From: Hyphomicrobiales bacterium
GTDB taxonomy: Bacteria; Pseudomonadota; Alphaproteobacteria; Rhizobiales; Devosiaceae
Direction: 5' to 3'
Assembly: GCA_015487515.1 (NCBI GenBank)
Contig: WFPQ01000028.1
Location: 1-9,692 of the forward strand
DNA length: 9,692 nt
Position numbers and translations under genes: made by a program. The notes below the pieces were generated by a model. That model saw only the letters and a program-made list of their open reading frames with translations, ran no database searches and was not told the origin of the DNA. Of the stretch, positions 8,694-9,692 are shown one piece after another; within the stretch, counting starts at the first letter, position 1; each line of letters begins with the position of its first letter.

Positions 8694-9486
8694 TTCCATT
8701 GGTTCAAGCGTCAGTGATGATTTTGACAAGGGTGAAAAACCGTCGGGCAAATCCAGGCTCAACCGCATAAGCTTTGTCGTTTTCATGCTGATGCTCATGG
8801 TCCTGTTTGTTTTTCTGGGCAACTGGCAACTTCAGCGTCTTGAATACAAGAATGCCATGATTGCCGATATCGAGGAGCGTGTCGGCAACGATCCCATTGA
8901 ATTGCCCCCGGTTTCCGAATGGGTTGGCTTTGACCCTGAAGTCTATGATTTCCGCCCGCTGGAATTGACCGGGACTTTCGATCACAGCCAGACCATAAGG
9001 GTTTTTACATATCTTACCGCCGCCGATGGCACCCATTATGGTCCCGGTTACTGGATTGTTGCGCCGTTTTATCTCAAGGACGGGGGCATGATTTTCGTAA
9101 ATCGCGGCTATGTTCCCCAGTTTCTGGCTGATGGTTTCATTGATGGTGGTGCCGGTCCTGTTGGCGAGGTTACCCTTGTTGGCCTTGGCCGGGTTACCGA
9201 GCCGACCAATGCCTTTACCCCGGGGGCCGATTTTGAAAACCGTATTGACTATGTAAGAAACGTTGATCGTCTGATCCAGTTTCTGGACGAGCCGCCGGAC
9301 GAGCCTGTTGCCCCAATTTATTTCAATGCCGGCCTGACACCTGACGGTTCCCTGCCCCAGGGCGGTGAAACCCGGCTGACCATTGTCAACAAGCACCTTG
9401 AATATGCCATAACCTGGTTTGCCCTTGCGCTTCTGACTCCCATTTTGCTGGTGTTCTGGATGCTTAGGGACAGAAAAAAAGCCTGA
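8686..9486 (+). CDS. surf1: Surf1/Shy1 family cytochrome oxidase assembly protein
   Basis: Surf1 binds heme a and helps insert it into subunit I; its loss lowers oxidase activity in Paracoccus and causes Leigh syndrome in humans. The 266-residue protein has the family layout: an N-terminal membrane helix (about 28-45) ending in GNWQLQR (45-51), a periplasmic domain with GPGYWIVAPF (119-128) and FVNRGYVP (137-144), and a C-terminal helix (about 241-260) preceded by NKHLEYAITW, with H237. The start is GTG 8686, with a strong GGAGGGG a few bases upstream inside the DUF983 gene. The two genes overlap by eight bases, so translation is probably coupled. About 140 bases without a gene follow before thrC. 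Confidence 0.95.
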   Translation: MNSSIGSSVSDDFDKGEKPSGKSRLNRISFVVFMLMLMVLFVFLGNWQLQRLEYKNAMIADIEERVGNDPIELPPVSEWVGFDPEVYDFRPLELTGTFDHSQTIRVFTYLTAADGTHYGPGYWIVAPFYLKDGGMIFVNRGYVPQFLADGFIDGGAGPVGEVTLVGLGRVTEPTNAFTPGADFENRIDYVRNVDRLIQFLDEPPDEPVAPIYFNAGLTPDGSLPQGGETRLTIVNKHLEYAITWFALALLTPILLVFWMLRDRKKA

Positions 9487-9630
9487 GTTGGACTTTTGCA
9501 CAATTTGTTTAATCATCGTGTGGCATTTGCAGGTGCATCGACTGTTGCCTGCATTATTCCTTTTCCTTAGTATCCATTTCCTGTTTTGGCGTTTTCACAA
9601 TGTCGAGGGCGAGAGACCCGGGCTTTTTCA

Positions 9631-9692
9631 ATGAAATATGTTTCAACACGTTCCCAGGCCCCCGAATTGGGCTTTTGCGATGCTGTCATGGC
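9631..9692 (+). CDS. thrC: Threonine synthase, N-terminal fragment cut by the window edge
   Basis: The first 20 codons read MKYVSTRSQAPELGF and onward to Ala-Val-Met, matching the conserved opening of alphaproteobacterial threonine synthase (typically MKY-STRG-AP-LGF). The enzyme uses pyridoxal phosphate to turn O-phosphohomoserine into threonine. The position after surf1 agrees with the gene order known in many Alphaproteobacteria, where thrC and an M16 peptidase gene follow. No strong ribosome site is visible before ATG 9631. The rest of the gene lies beyond the window, so the call rests on about 20 residues plus context. Confidence 0.8.
   Translation, partial: MKYVSTRSQAPELGFCDAVM

Noticed and set aside
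9528..9565. A hairpin TGCAGG/CCTGCA after surf1 followed by a pyrimidine-rich stretch, as a terminator.
   Set aside because: The stem is only six pairs with a 14-base loop, and the tail is mixed C and T. It may contribute to termination but cannot be supported.

Overview
The window is alphaproteobacterial chromosomal DNA. Its core is a complete aa3-type cytochrome c oxidase (complex IV) locus on the + strand, in the order coxB-coxA-ctaB-(coxF-like small gene)-ctaG-coxC-DUF983-surf1, followed at the window edge by the first codons of thrC. The order, the copper chaperone of the Cox11 type, the CoxF-like 53-residue protein and the neighbouring thrC are all typical of Alphaproteobacteria. An IalB-family gene upstream, also mostly alphaproteobacterial, agrees. 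The order or genus cannot be fixed from this sequence.

Layout: positions 1-1494 carry a minus-strand MATE efflux gene whose stop codon lies in a 12-bp tandem repeat. Positions 1495-1866 are non-coding, with a strong minus-strand promoter for the MATE gene, a perfect 14-bp palindrome over its -35 box and two further short tandem repeats. Positions 1867-2379 carry an exported IalB-family protein on the minus strand. Positions 2380-2881 are a divergent, apparently non-coding region with a good promoter for the cox genes. Positions 2882-8111 hold the tightly packed block coxB to coxC. A strong intrinsic terminator follows coxC, then a DUF983 gene and surf1 overlap by a few bases, and thrC begins at 9631.

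How the genes work together: CoxA, CoxB and CoxC are catalytic subunits I, II and III. CtaB makes heme O, the precursor of heme A. CtaG (Cox11) delivers copper to CuB in subunit I. Surf1 assists heme a insertion. The CoxF-like protein and the DUF983 protein are membrane proteins regularly found beside these genes, but their roles are not established. The heme A synthase gene ctaA, the CuA-site chaperones (Sco, PCuAC) and a cytochrome c gene are not in the window.

Four genes appear to use non-ATG starts (ialB TTG, coxB GTG, ctaB TTG, surf1 GTG). No CRISPR array, transposase, tRNA, rRNA or prophage gene was seen. The main genes are a conserved, well-known system. The more open points are the repeats and palindrome around the MATE gene and the terminator inside the cox locus.
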